Assembly: GCA_022791755.1 (NCBI GenBank)
Contig: JAAVZR010000004.1
Coordinates: forward strand, 1 to 53,140
Origin: Lachnospiraceae bacterium
Lineage (GTDB): Bacteria > Bacillota > Clostridia > Lachnospirales > Lachnospiraceae
Length of the DNA stretch: 53,140 nt
Direction of reading: 5' to 3'
A model generated the notes under the pieces. The model ran no database searches, was not told where the DNA came from, and saw only the letters and a program-made list of their open reading frames with translations. The translations under genes and the position numbers were made by a program. How positions within the stretch are numbered: position 1 is the stretch's first letter; each line of letters opens with the position of its first letter. Shown here piece by piece: positions 1 to 7,416 of this stretch.

Positions 1-155
1 GGCGGGACAGATATTGCCTATCCTCGCCGCCCTGTCTGTTATCGCTCCATATCCTGCTTTCTGTGGGGCTGTTGTTCCCTCTGTTCCTGCCGCAAGATAC
101 TGTAAACTGATATTGTCAATATTGGTTTACACTTTTTTCTCAAGAATGTTTGACC

Positions 156-404
156 TTATGCTGCCTCTTGTAATGAAGCATAGTATTGCTGCCGCTTAAC
201 CATCGGAGGCAATCCCCCATTAGCAGAGCAGATCCTCCGGTTATTCCCATAACGGATGAAGTATCTCCAGATGAGAGTTTTTAACGGTTCTATTGTCATT
301 GAAGTGGTATCGTAGCGTCCATAAAGTAATTCCTCTTTGAATCTTGCCCACATGCTTTCGCATCTGGCATTATCATGGCATCTGCCAATGCCTGATATTT
401 CCAA
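156..404 (-). pseudogene. IS3 transposase OrfB, C-terminal fragment
   Basis: This 82-residue fragment has the end of an IS3/IS150-type integrase core. The motif GRCHDNARCESMW followed by a region rich in K, E and Y, and then RYGNNRR, is the usual stretch around the catalytic Glu and the C-terminus of OrfB. The first catalytic Asp residues are missing because the middle of the gene is deleted. The fragment overlaps the N-terminal fragment (296-526) in another frame, so the deletion joined the two pieces out of frame, in a stretch where both reading frames remain open at about 370-400. Confidence 0.8.
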
Positions 405-526
405 GGAGCATCTTTTGTTTTCAGGTATTTGCTAAATGCTTGTCTGGAAACAGGAAGCACTCTGCAATAGTAAGAAATTTTACCCTTAATTCTGCCGTCA
501 TCTGTTTTAATTGCAATAAACATCAA
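296..526 (-). pseudogene. IS3 transposase OrfB, N-terminal fragment
   Basis: The reading frame begins LMFIAIKTDDGR, then ISYYCRVLPVSRQAF and KDAPWKYQALADAM, which is the HTH_21-type start of IS3-family OrfB. After about 52 residues the similarity stops at the deletion junction, and the remaining residues are out-of-frame sequence from the C-terminal part. OrfB has no strong start of its own. It is expected to be made by -1 frameshifting from OrfA at the slippery heptamer A AAA AAC at 538-532, after which the -1 frame reads K-Q-R-L-M-F. Confidence 0.75.
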
Positions 527-858
527 TCTCTGTTTTTTGCTGACTTCCGACGGCTGGCTGCGAAAAAAGCACTTGCTTCTTCCAAAAATTCATTTTCTTC
601 TTTTAAACGTCGGATTTCTTTATCCTGCTCTTTCACCCGCTTCCTAAGCTCGACAAGCTCATCATTAAGGGATAAAGCATTGTTAGGTGTATGAACTGCT
701 TCATTTGCACGGAGACAGCCTTCTTTGAAAGCTTTTATCCAGGTGTAAATAGTCCCCTTGGGGATTCCTAATTCTTTAGCAGCTTTATGTCCACCGATTT
801 CTTGGGCAAGTTTTACAGCCCGGGCTTTAAATTCACTGTCATATTGATTATAATTATA
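523..858 (-). pseudogene. IS3 transposase OrfA (HTH and leucine zipper)
   Basis: The frame is open from just after a stop at 861-859 to TGA at 525-523. It reads QYDSEFKARAVKLAQEIGG, then HKAAKELGIPKGTIYTWIK, a helix-turn-helix, followed by a heptad-rich stretch (ELVELRKRVKEQDKEIRRL) and FLEEASAFFAASRRKSAKN, all typical of IS3 OrfA. No ATG, GTG or TTG lies upstream of the HTH, so the start has probably been lost, or an unusual start is used. The A AAA AAC slippery site sits seven bases before the stop codon, as needed for the OrfAB fusion transposase. Confidence 0.75.
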
Positions 859-901
859 TCAAAATCCTTGAGAATAGGGTGTCAACTATTATGATACAAC
901 A

Positions 902-1024
902 TCAATAGTCCATGCGCCGGAAAAGGTCGACGGTAAACGGGTACAGAAAGTGGATATTGTTTTCAACTTTGTAGGGGAAATCAATTTCCTTTCTGCTACG
1001 CAATCGAAACGGCAAGGCGCATAA
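902..1024 (+). pseudogene. 3' remnant of a large serine recombinase
   Basis: A plus-strand frame reads VHAPEKVDGKRVQKVDIVFNF then VGEINF and ends with TAA at 1022-1024. This matches from memory the C-terminal DUF4368-type tail of large serine recombinases of Tn4451/Tn1549-like elements in Clostridia. All the catalytic resolvase domain is missing; the upstream side is taken over by the IS3 remnant. It marks the scar of an integrative element that ended next to the serine operon. The family call rests on a 40-residue match from memory. Confidence 0.6.
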
Positions 1025-1049
1025 GGAAAATGCGCTCATTGAGCGCAAG

Positions 1050-1086
1050 AAAAAACGGTACAGCCCTTATAATCGGGGCTATACCG
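1050..1086 (-). terminator. Rho-independent terminator of the serC-serA-DUF1015 operon
   Basis: Read on the minus strand, CGGTA-t-AGCCC, a nine-base loop, GGGCT-g-TACCG, then TTTTTT. The compound stem of 5+5 pairs followed by six T lies 13 bases after the DUF1015 stop codon. Confidence 0.85.
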
Positions 1087-1098
1087 CCTAATCTAAAA

Positions 1099-2430
1099 TT
1101 ACTTCCTTGTCACCGCAAACCTTGAAGTCTGAGCGATTTTTTCGTATACCCTTTCGGATCCCCTAACCCAGGCCCCTCCGGGGCGGGCTTCGTCCGACAA
1201 AGGATGGATGAACAGGCCGCTGCGCAGCTTTGGCTCAAACCAGGTGGACTTAGGCGGCATCAGCTTCCCGGCGTCCGCCACGGCAAAAAGCTCCCCGATC
1301 CCGGTGGGGTACATGGCAAAGGCTGCCGCCATATCTTCATGACAGCGCCGCTCCAGCTCCGACAGACCGCGGATTCCTCCCACGAAGTCAATGCGGCTGT
1401 CTGTGCGCGGATCTTTTATCCCAAATATGGGTTCCAGCACCTCCCGCTGTAAAAAAGCCACATCCAGTCCTTCCACCGGATCATCCATGCCGAATTCCTC
1501 CCTGACCGTCAGATGATACCAGCTTCCGTCCAGATAAAGCCCCATCTCTCCTTTGGCCTGGGGCCTTACCTGCTTTTTGCCGCAGCCAATAACCCGAAAT
1601 TTCTCTTCCAGCCGTTCCAGAATCTGTCCCGGCGTCAGACCGTTCAAATCCCGAAGCACCCGGTTATAATCCATAATCCTCAGCTCTTCTTCACAAAACA
1701 GCACAGACAGAAAGTAATTAAAGGGCTCCTCCCCCGTATAATCCGGCTGCGCTTCCCTGCGCAGCAGAGCAGCCCGCACCGCCGAAGCCGCCCTGTGATG
1801 GCCGTCCGCTATGTACAGGGAGGGCAGTGTGCCAAAGCCCTCCTCGATGACCCGCAGCCGTTCCTGCTCTTCAATACGCCAGACCCGGTGTCCGATGCCA
1901 TCCGGCGATACAAAATCGTAGAGCGGTTTTTCCTTCTTTACCTGCCGGATCACCTCCTGCACGGGCCCGCAGGTTCGATATGCCAGAAAGATCGGACCGG
2001 TCTGAGCATCGCAGGTATCTACATGGCGGACCCGGTCCTCCTCCTTATCGGCGCGGGTGTTCTCATGCTTTCGGATCACCCCCGTCCTGTAGTCGTCCAC
2101 GCCGGCGCAGCCTACCACCCCGGTCTGACTGCGGCCATCCATGGTCAGCTCATACAGAAAAAAGCAGGGGACGCTCTCTGTCAGATAAGTGCCGTCAGAC
2201 TCTGCCGTTCTCAAAAGCTCTGCCGCCTTCTCGTATACGCAGGGATCGGAGGAAGAGATCTCCGGACCAAAGTTCACCTCGGCCCGGTCGATTCGCAGAA
2301 AAGAAAGGGGCTCCCGCTCCACTTCCTCCCTGGCCTCCCCGCTGTTATAGACGTCGTAGGGCAGAGCCGCCACACGGGCGGCCAGCTCTGCCGCGGGGCG
2401 AACGCAGCGAAATGGTTTCACTATTGCCAT
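1099..2430 (-). CDS. DUF1015 family protein of the serine operon
   Basis: A 443-residue soluble protein of the DUF1015 family. Family marks visible are the N-terminal PFRCVRPAAELAARVAALPYD, the strongly conserved YIADGHHRAASA near residue 210, and a C-terminal region with VGGIRGLSELERR and MPPKSTWFEPKLRSG. The biochemical role is not established to my knowledge. It starts ten bases after the serA stop with GAGAG as a ribosome site, so it is co-transcribed with serC and serA and is followed by the operon terminator. This gene order (serC, serA, DUF1015) is common in Clostridia and suggests a function tied to serine or phosphoserine handling, but that is inference. Length is normal for the family. 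Confidence 0.85.
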   Translation of the reverse strand: MAIVKPFRCVRPAAELAARVAALPYDVYNSGEAREEVEREPLSFLRIDRAEVNFGPEISSSDPCVYEKAAELLRTAESDGTYLTESVPCFFLYELTMDGRSQTGVVGCAGVDDYRTGVIRKHENTRADKEEDRVRHVDTCDAQTGPIFLAYRTCGPVQEVIRQVKKEKPLYDFVSPDGIGHRVWRIEEQERLRVIEEGFGTLPSLYIADGHHRAASAVRAALLRREAQPDYTGEEPFNYFLSVLFCEEELRIMDYNRVLRDLNGLTPGQILERLEEKFRVIGCGKKQVRPQAKGEMGLYLDGSWYHLTVREEFGMDDPVEGLDVAFLQREVLEPIFGIKDPRTDSRIDFVGGIRGLSELERRCHEDMAAAFAMYPTGIGELFAVADAGKLMPPKSTWFEPKLRSGLFIHPLSDEARPGGAWVRGSERVYEKIAQTSRFAVTRK

Positions 2431-2440
2431 ATGGTCTCTC

Positions 2441-3604
2441 CTACTCCATCACACGAATCCGGATAATATCCGGGATCTTATTCAGCTTCTCCCGAATCTC
2501 AGTCGTGTCCTGTGCCTCTGCCACCATCATCGTATAGGCGATCTGTCCTTTGCTCTTGTTCGTCATATGGGAAATATTGACGCCGCAGGATGCCACCGTG
2601 GATGTAAACTGACCGATCATATTCGGAATATTCTTATGGAAAATCGCGATTCTCTTTTCACCGGCCATCCTCTTTCCCAGATCACAGTCGGGCAGGTTGA
2701 CCGCATTGCGAATATTGCCGTTTTCCAGATAATCCATCAGCTCGTTCACTGCCATCACCGCGCAGTTATCCTCCGACTCCTCCGTGGAGGCCCCCAGATG
2801 AGGCAGGGCGATACAGTTCTTCATCGCCAGGGTCTCCTCGTTGGGGAAGTCACAGATGTAGCATCTGACTTTATTGCTTTCAAGAGCCTGTGCCATGGCC
2901 CCGTTATCGGTCAGTTCGTTTCGGGCAAAATTCAGCACGATCACCCCGTCCTTCATCTTACCGATGGTATCGCTGCTCAGAAAACCTCTGGTATCGGGAA
3001 GGAGCGGTACATGAACCGTCAGATAATCGCACCGACCCAGCATATCGTCCAGATCCTGAGTATAGCTGACAAAGTGCGACATATGGAGCGCGCCCATGAC
3101 AGACAAAAACGGGTCATAGCCATACACGGTCATCCCCAGGTCAGCCGCCGCGTTTGCCACCTCCACGCCGATGGCTCCCAGGCCGATGACCCCCAGGGTC
3201 TTTCCCCGGATCTCACATCCGGCGAACTGCTTCTTTCCCTTCTCCACCTGGCCCGCGATATCTGCTCCCTCCAGCTGCCTGGCCCAGGTAATCCCGCCGT
3301 AAATATCGCGGGAAGCCAGCAGCAAAGCCGCCAGCACCAGCTCCTTGACGCCGTTGGCGTTGGCGCCGGGAGTGTTAAATACCGGGATTCCTCTGGCCCC
3401 CAGTTCGTCGCAGGGAATATTATTGACGCCTGCGCCGGCCCTGGCTACGGCCAGCACGCTCTCCGGCAGCTCCATCCCATGCATATCGGCGCTCCGCACC
3501 AAAATCCCCTGGGCGTCCTCCGGATTTTCTCCCAGCTCATACTCCGCCGGCAAAAGTGCCAGCCCCTTCTTCGAGATGGGATTCAGACAATGAATCTTTT
3601 TCAT
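2441..3604 (-). CDS. serA: D-3-phosphoglycerate dehydrogenase with ACT domain
   Basis: Oxidises 3-phosphoglycerate to 3-phosphohydroxypyruvate with NAD, the first step of serine synthesis, in the cytoplasm. The 387-residue chain has the D-isomer-specific 2-hydroxyacid dehydrogenase fold. The Rossmann motif GVIGLGAIGVEVA lies near residue 137. The catalytic Arg is in NFARNELTD, the Glu in FPNEETLAM, and the His in LPHLGASTEE. A C-terminal ACT domain (about 315-387, starting KRIAIFHKNIPN) could bind serine as feedback inhibitor. This is the short form without the intervening ASB domain. Ribosome site AGGAGGAG precedes the ATG by six bases. It lies 18 bases after serC and 10 bases before DUF1015, so the three form one operon. 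Confidence 0.95.
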   Translation of the reverse strand: MKKIHCLNPISKKGLALLPAEYELGENPEDAQGILVRSADMHGMELPESVLAVARAGAGVNNIPCDELGARGIPVFNTPGANANGVKELVLAALLLASRDIYGGITWARQLEGADIAGQVEKGKKQFAGCEIRGKTLGVIGLGAIGVEVANAAADLGMTVYGYDPFLSVMGALHMSHFVSYTQDLDDMLGRCDYLTVHVPLLPDTRGFLSSDTIGKMKDGVIVLNFARNELTDNGAMAQALESNKVRCYICDFPNEETLAMKNCIALPHLGASTEESEDNCAVMAVNELMDYLENGNIRNAVNLPDCDLGKRMAGEKRIAIFHKNIPNMIGQFTSTVASCGVNISHMTNKSKGQIAYTMMVAEAQDTTEIREKLNKIPDIIRIRVME

Positions 3605-3622
3605 AATGTACTCCTCCTCTTT

Positions 3623-4708
3623 CTACGCTCTGTGAGCCTCCTCAAACTCCCGCATAAACGCCGTCAGCGCCTCCACACCGGCTCTGGGCATGGCGTTATA
3701 TATGCTGGCCCTCATTCCTCCCACACTGCGGTGCCCCTTCAGATTCACCAGCCCCGCCGCCTCAGCTTTCTTTACAAACAGAGAGTCCAGCTCCTTGTTT
3801 CCGGTGACAAAAGGTACGTTCATCAGAGAGCGGTCTCTCTTTACCACGGTTCCATGGAACATGGCGCTTTCATCCAGGAAATCATACAGAAGCGCCGCCT
3901 TCTCCTCGTTGCGGCTCTTCATGGCTGCCAGGCCGCCCTGGGCTTTCAGCCATTTAAATACCTTGCCGCAGATATAGATCCCGTATACCGGCGGCGTATT
4001 GAACAGCGAGCCCGCGTCGGACTGGGTCTTATAAGTCAGCATGGTAGGCGTCTGAGGCAGTACGTCCTCCCGGATCAGATCTTCACGGATAATCACAATC
4101 ACTACTCCTGCCGGTCCGATATTTTTCTGGACGCCGCCGTATATGACGCCATAGCGGCTCACATCCACCGGCTCAGACAGAAAGCAGGAGGAGACATCCG
4201 CCACCAGATCCTTTCCCTTCGTATCCGGCAGCGTCTTAAACTTGGTACCATAGATCGTATTATTTTCACAGATATATACGTAATCCGCATCCGGGCTCAC
4301 CGGCAGATCGGAGCAATCCGGAATGTAGGAAAAGGTCTTATCCTCACTGGAAGCGATGCAGTTGGCCCGGCCGTATTTCGCCGCCTCCTTCCACGCTTTT
4401 TTTGCCCACTGGCCGGTCACGATATAATCCGCCACACGGTTTTTCATCAGATTCATGGGAATCGCCGCAAACTGCTGATAGGCTCCGCCCTGTAAAAACA
4501 GCACTTTATAATTGGAAGGAATGTCCATCAGATCCCGCAGATCTGCCTCCGCCTCCCCGATGATCGTGTCAAAAAGACCCGACCGGTGACTGATCTCCAT
4601 CACGGACATCCCGCTGCCTCCGTAGTCCAGCATCTCCGACGCCGCTTCCCTCAGTACCTCCTCCGGCAACACTGCCGGTCCTGCCGAAAAATTATACACT
4701 CTTGCCAT
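3623..4708 (-). CDS. serC: Phosphoserine aminotransferase
   Basis: Transfers the amino group from glutamate to 3-phosphohydroxypyruvate to make phosphoserine; PLP enzyme of fold type I, class V. The 361-residue protein starts RVYNFSAGPAVLPEEVL, the hallmark start of SerC. GGSGMSVMEISHRS follows, and VIYGGVQKNIGPAG contains the Lys that binds PLP (near residue 195). Near the C-terminus GHRSVGGMRASIYNAM is the conserved substrate-binding stretch. It is the first gene of the serine operon. No serB-type phosphatase is seen in this window. Confidence 0.95.
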   Translation of the reverse strand: MARVYNFSAGPAVLPEEVLREAASEMLDYGGSGMSVMEISHRSGLFDTIIGEAEADLRDLMDIPSNYKVLFLQGGAYQQFAAIPMNLMKNRVADYIVTGQWAKKAWKEAAKYGRANCIASSEDKTFSYIPDCSDLPVSPDADYVYICENNTIYGTKFKTLPDTKGKDLVADVSSCFLSEPVDVSRYGVIYGGVQKNIGPAGVVIVIIREDLIREDVLPQTPTMLTYKTQSDAGSLFNTPPVYGIYICGKVFKWLKAQGGLAAMKSRNEEKAALLYDFLDESAMFHGTVVKRDRSLMNVPFVTGNKELDSLFVKKAEAAGLVNLKGHRSVGGMRASIYNAMPRAGVEALTAFMREFEEAHRA

Positions 4709-4733
4709 TTCTCATTCTCCCCGTTTTTATCAT

Positions 4734-4739
4734 ATTATA
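4734..4739 (-). promoter_or_regulatory. Probable -10 box of the serC operon
   Basis: A perfect TATAAT on the minus strand lies 26 bases before the serC start codon. No good -35 box is found at 16-18 bases, so the promoter may need an activator. A 6-bp inverted repeat CTATCA-N10-TGATAG at 4785-4806, about 50 bases upstream of the -10 box, is a candidate activator site. Confidence 0.45.
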
Positions 4740-4833
4740 TGGCATGCTTCCACAGACGCAGCCGACGCCTGTGAAACAGTGCTTCTATCACACATTAAAG
4801 TGATAGCAGAAAGATGTGCCAGGGTCCATAAAG

Positions 4834-4857
4834 AGCCGCCTGCCAAAACAAGCGGCT
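4834..4857 (-). terminator. Possible weak terminator after yajC
   Basis: On the minus strand AGCCGC, a 12-base loop, GCGGCT, then CTTTATGG. It lies 12 bases after the yajC stop. The stem is good but the T tract is short, so termination may be partial. Confidence 0.4.
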
Positions 4858-4868
4858 GTAAAGACCAG

Positions 4869-5180
4869 TTACTCCTCGTCCGGCTTTTCCACATCTGTGA
4901 TGGCAGCCTTGTCCATGGGAATTCTGCAATTCTTATTATTTCCAAATTCCACAATCACCATATCGTCCGTAATATCAATCACAACCCCATAAAAACCGCT
5001 GGTCGTCTTAATCGTATCACCCACAGCCAGAGAAGCCATCAACGCCTGAAGGCGCTTCTGCTCCTTCTTCTGGGGACGGCCCATCAGCCAGAACATACCT
5101 ACGATAAACACCACATAGATCAAAATCCAGCTCCAGCTCATACCCAGACCGCCGCCTGCTTCCAGTAAAATTGCACTCAT
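4869..5180 (-). CDS. yajC: Preprotein translocase subunit YajC
   Basis: A small (103 residues) single-span membrane protein that associates with the SecDF part of the Sec translocase. One hydrophobic segment lies at about 15-35 (WSWILIYVVFIVGMFWLM), followed by the basic RPQKKEQKR and the conserved cytoplasmic LAVGDTIKTTSGFYGVVIDI. The C-terminal end is acidic. It follows tgt by 20 bases; the tgt-yajC pair is a widespread gene order. Ribosome site is AGGAGGAAAGA. Length is normal. Confidence 0.92.
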   Translation of the reverse strand: MSAILLEAGGGLGMSWSWILIYVVFIVGMFWLMGRPQKKEQKRLQALMASLAVGDTIKTTSGFYGVVIDITDDMVIVEFGNNKNCRIPMDKAAITDVEKPDEE

Positions 5181-5200
5181 TCTTTCTTCCTCCTGTTTCT

Positions 5201-6331
5201 TTACTTTTCCTGCTGCATTCCAGCAAGCTTTTGTTTTTTATATTCCTGATAACGATGTTCTTCGATAGCCTGCCGGATCTCCGTCATCATGGTATTATAG
5301 AAATACAGATTGTGAAGGACGCAAAGGCGCATCCCCAGCATCTCTCCCGCCTTCAGAAGATGACGGATATAGGACCGGCTGTAACGCCGGCAGGCCGGAC
5401 ACCGGCAGCCCTCCTCGATGGGGCGCTCATCCAGCTGGTATCTGGCATTAAACAGGTTTCTCTTTCCCTGATTTGTGTATACATGTCCATGCCGGCCGTT
5501 GCGGGTAGGGTAAACGCAGTCAAAGAAGTCCACGCCTCTCTCCACTGCCTCCAGGATATTGGCCGGTGTGCCTACCCCCATAAGGTAGACCGGCTTCTCC
5601 TTTGGCAGCTCCGGCACGACCTCATCCAGGATGCGGTACATCTCCTCATGGGTCTCTCCTACGGCCAGCCCTCCCACTGCATAGCCGTCCAAATCAAGCT
5701 CCCGGATCTGCCTGGCGTGATCGATCCGGATATCGGCGTAGGTGCCTCCCTGATTGATTCCGAAAAGCATCTGATGAGGATTCACCGTGTCCGGCAGGCT
5801 GTTTAAGCGGGCCATCTCCTCCTTACAGCGCTTCAGCCAGCGTGCGGTGCGGGCTACGCTGCCGGTCACATACTCCCTGGTGGAGGGATTGGGAATACAC
5901 TCGTCAAAAGCCATGGCGATGGTGGAACCCAGGTTAGACTGAATTCTCATGCTCTCCTCCGGCCCCATGAAGATCAGCCGCCCATCCACGTGGGAATGAA
6001 AGGTCACGCCCTCTTCCTTTATTTTACGCAGGGAAGCCAGAGAAAAAACCTGAAATCCGCCGGAATCGGTTAAAATCGGGCGATCCCATGACATGAAGCG
6101 GTGCAGACCGCCCATCTGCTTTATGATCTCGTCCCCGGGACGCACATGGAGATGGTACGTATTGGACAATTCGATCTGTGTGCCGATGCCCTCCAGATCC
6201 TCTGTGGATACCGCTCCCTTGATGGCAGCCGCTGTCCCCACGTTCATAAATACCGGGGTCTGTACGGAGCCATGGACTGTGGTAAACTCGGCTCTCTTTG
6301 CTTTTTTGTCTGTCGTTATTATTCTATACAT
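5201..6331 (-). CDS. tgt: Queuine/preQ1 tRNA-guanine transglycosylase
   Basis: Exchanges guanine at position 34 of GUN-anticodon tRNAs for preQ1. The 376-residue protein has the substrate-binding DSGGFQVFSL near residue 91, the GINQGGTYADIR stretch, the nucleophilic Asp in DCVYPTRNGRHG, and a zinc site formed by CRCPAC and a His about 27 residues later (CVLHN). Start ATG preceded by GAAAGAG. The 5' leader carries a perfect 10-bp hairpin just before the ribosome site (see 6351-6378). It is followed by yajC. The other queuosine genes are not in the window. Confidence 0.96.
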   Translation of the reverse strand: MYRIITTDKKAKRAEFTTVHGSVQTPVFMNVGTAAAIKGAVSTEDLEGIGTQIELSNTYHLHVRPGDEIIKQMGGLHRFMSWDRPILTDSGGFQVFSLASLRKIKEEGVTFHSHVDGRLIFMGPEESMRIQSNLGSTIAMAFDECIPNPSTREYVTGSVARTARWLKRCKEEMARLNSLPDTVNPHQMLFGINQGGTYADIRIDHARQIRELDLDGYAVGGLAVGETHEEMYRILDEVVPELPKEKPVYLMGVGTPANILEAVERGVDFFDCVYPTRNGRHGHVYTNQGKRNLFNARYQLDERPIEEGCRCPACRRYSRSYIRHLLKAGEMLGMRLCVLHNLYFYNTMMTEIRQAIEEHRYQEYKKQKLAGMQQEK

Positions 6332-6350
6332 ATCGCTCTTTCACAATTCA

Positions 6351-6378
6351 GGGACACGGACTTTTCACTCCGTGTCCC
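6351..6378. repeat. Perfect 10-bp hairpin in the tgt leader
   Basis: GGGACACGGA, loop CTTTTCAC, TCCGTGTCCC; the arms are exact reverse complements. It ends about 20 bases before the tgt start codon. There is no T tract, so it is not a standard terminator. Its shape resembles REP-type intergenic palindromes with a GGGACACGG stem seen in several bacterial groups, which is a recollection, not a search result. Confidence 0.7.
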
Positions 6379-6460
6379 CCTGCCTGGCTGTATTTTACAA
6401 AAAATCTGCCGCCTTTGACAGCATCGGCTGTACGGGGCGTCTTCTGTCTTCTAGTGACAG

Positions 6461-6489
6461 ATTATAGCATAAAGGGAGGGGAAACGCAA
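6461..6489 (-). promoter_or_regulatory. tgt promoter
   Basis: Minus strand TTGCGT (6489-6484), 17-base spacer, TATAAT (6466-6461). Leader to the tgt start is about 125 bases and contains the 10-bp hairpin. Confidence 0.6.
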
Positions 6490-6613
6490 CCACTAAAAAG
6501 CAGGCAGGAGCCCGGGGAAACGAAAGGACAAGGCGGGAGCGCGAGGAACGCCGGAAAGCATGGGGGAATCGGAGCGGAATATTCTCTTTCGTTTCATTTG
6601 TTTTTTATATGGA

Positions 6614-6642
6614 TAGACGAATTTTGTTCGATCATATATAAT
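6614..6642 (+). promoter_or_regulatory. Promoter of the C26 peptidase gene
   Basis: TAGACG (6614-6619), 17-base spacer, TATAAT (6637-6642), ending 30 bases before the start codon chosen at 6673. Between this and the tgt promoter (6490-6613) I see nothing else of note. Confidence 0.55.
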
Positions 6643-6672
6643 GGAAGTAACAATTTTTATGAGGTAACAGGG

Positions 6673-7338
6673 ATGATTTCGATTTTGATTGCCGGAATTC
6701 CTGAGAAGGTGGGAAATTATGTGGAGGCGCTGGAGGCTGCGGGGATGAAGGCGGTGGTTTCGCTTGAATGGCAGGGGGATCCTGATTTTTCGGGGATCGA
6801 CGGGTTACTGCTGCCGGGGGGAGCGGATATCGATCCGGAGCGTTACGGGGAAGAGCTCAATGGGTCCCGGGATATCGACCGGGAGCTGGATGCGGCTCAG
6901 TTTGCTGTTCTGGAGGCTTTCCTTACAACGGGGAAGCCGGTCCTGGGAATCTGCAAGGGACATCAGATTCTGAATGTTTTCTTTGGCGGTTCTCTGATAC
7001 AGAATCTGGAGGACCCGGATCCTCATCGGGAGGAAAAGGTTCATATGACGCACGCCGTGGAAGGGTCCTGGCTGGCCGGGCTCTATGGAACGGATTTCCC
7101 CACGAACAGCTGGCACCATCAGGCAGTCAAGCGGCTGGGAGACGGATTTTCTGTCATTCAGATGTCAGAGGACGGTATCGTGGAGGCTATCGCCCATGAC
7201 CGGCTGCCGCTTTTGTCTCTCCAGTGGCATCCGGAACGGATGTGCTGCAGCCACAGCCGCCCGGATACGGTAGATGGAAGTCTGGTGTTTTCATATTTTC
7301 GGGAACTGTGCGAGGGTGTTTCGCACCGTGATGAATAA
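6673..7338 (+). CDS. Gamma-glutamyl-gamma-aminobutyrate hydrolase family protein (peptidase C26)
   Basis: A 221-residue class I glutamine amidotransferase-like hydrolase. It starts MISILIAGIPEKVGNYV with GAGG nine bases upstream; a longer open frame to 6298 has no such site and runs through the promoter. The loop LLLPGGADIDPERYGE, the nucleophile elbow PVLGICKGHQILNV (Cys near residue 94), NSWHHQAV, and the catalytic His and Glu in LQWHPE are all present. Family members cleave gamma-glutamyl amide bonds, for example gamma-glutamyl-GABA in putrescine breakdown (PuuD), but no polyamine genes are nearby, so the substrate is unknown. It is a lone plus-strand gene between tgt and sugar cluster 1. 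Confidence 0.85.
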   Translation: MISILIAGIPEKVGNYVEALEAAGMKAVVSLEWQGDPDFSGIDGLLLPGGADIDPERYGEELNGSRDIDRELDAAQFAVLEAFLTTGKPVLGICKGHQILNVFFGGSLIQNLEDPDPHREEKVHMTHAVEGSWLAGLYGTDFPTNSWHHQAVKRLGDGFSVIQMSEDGIVEAIAHDRLPLLSLQWHPERMCCSHSRPDTVDGSLVFSYFRELCEGVSHRDE

Positions 7339-7365
7339 GTGATTGGACAGAGGTTCCCATGAATT

Positions 7366-7389
7366 CGCCCCGGAAGACTTTCCGGGGCG
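7366..7389. terminator. Hairpin between convergent genes
   Basis: CGCCCCGGAA, loop GACT, TTCCGGGGCG: a perfect 10-bp GC-rich stem between the C26 gene (plus) and the EIIC gene (minus). There is no T tract on either side, so it may act as a bidirectional pause or RNA end protector rather than a standard terminator. Confidence 0.5.
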
Positions 7390-7416
7390 GTAACAAACGC
7401 GGTATGGGGACAGCCG

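Larger units (their letters stand above)
114..898 (-). mobile_element. Internally deleted IS3-family insertion sequence
   Basis: Both ends carry a matching imperfect inverted repeat: 119-147 read forward and 864-892 read in reverse agree at about 22 of 29 positions, sharing the core TTCTCAAG and an outer GTTkACAC block. Between them, on the minus strand, lie an OrfA-like HTH/leucine-zipper ORF and two pieces of a DDE transposase OrfB. The element is about 0.8 kb, where IS3-family members are usually 1.2-1.5 kb. The missing part is the middle of OrfB. It borders directly on a recombinase remnant at 899. It cannot transpose by itself but could be mobilised in trans if a full copy exists elsewhere. 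The exact outer limits (114 and 898) are my estimate. Confidence 0.8.

Noticed and set aside
1..113. Minus-strand reading YSILRQEQREQQPHRKQDMER and other open frames at the left edge.
   Set aside because: Too short and no recognisable family; probably part of the mobile element to the left, but I cannot support a call.
1023..1091. Short plus-strand frame KENALIERKKKRYSPYNRGYTA after the recombinase tail.
   Set aside because: It lies exactly on the inverted repeat of the serine operon terminator on the other strand, so the open frame is most likely a by-product of that hairpin.
4709..4868. A T-box or serine riboswitch before serC.
   Set aside because: Only about 160 bases are available, shared with the yajC end, and no T-box sequence or specifier stem is visible.
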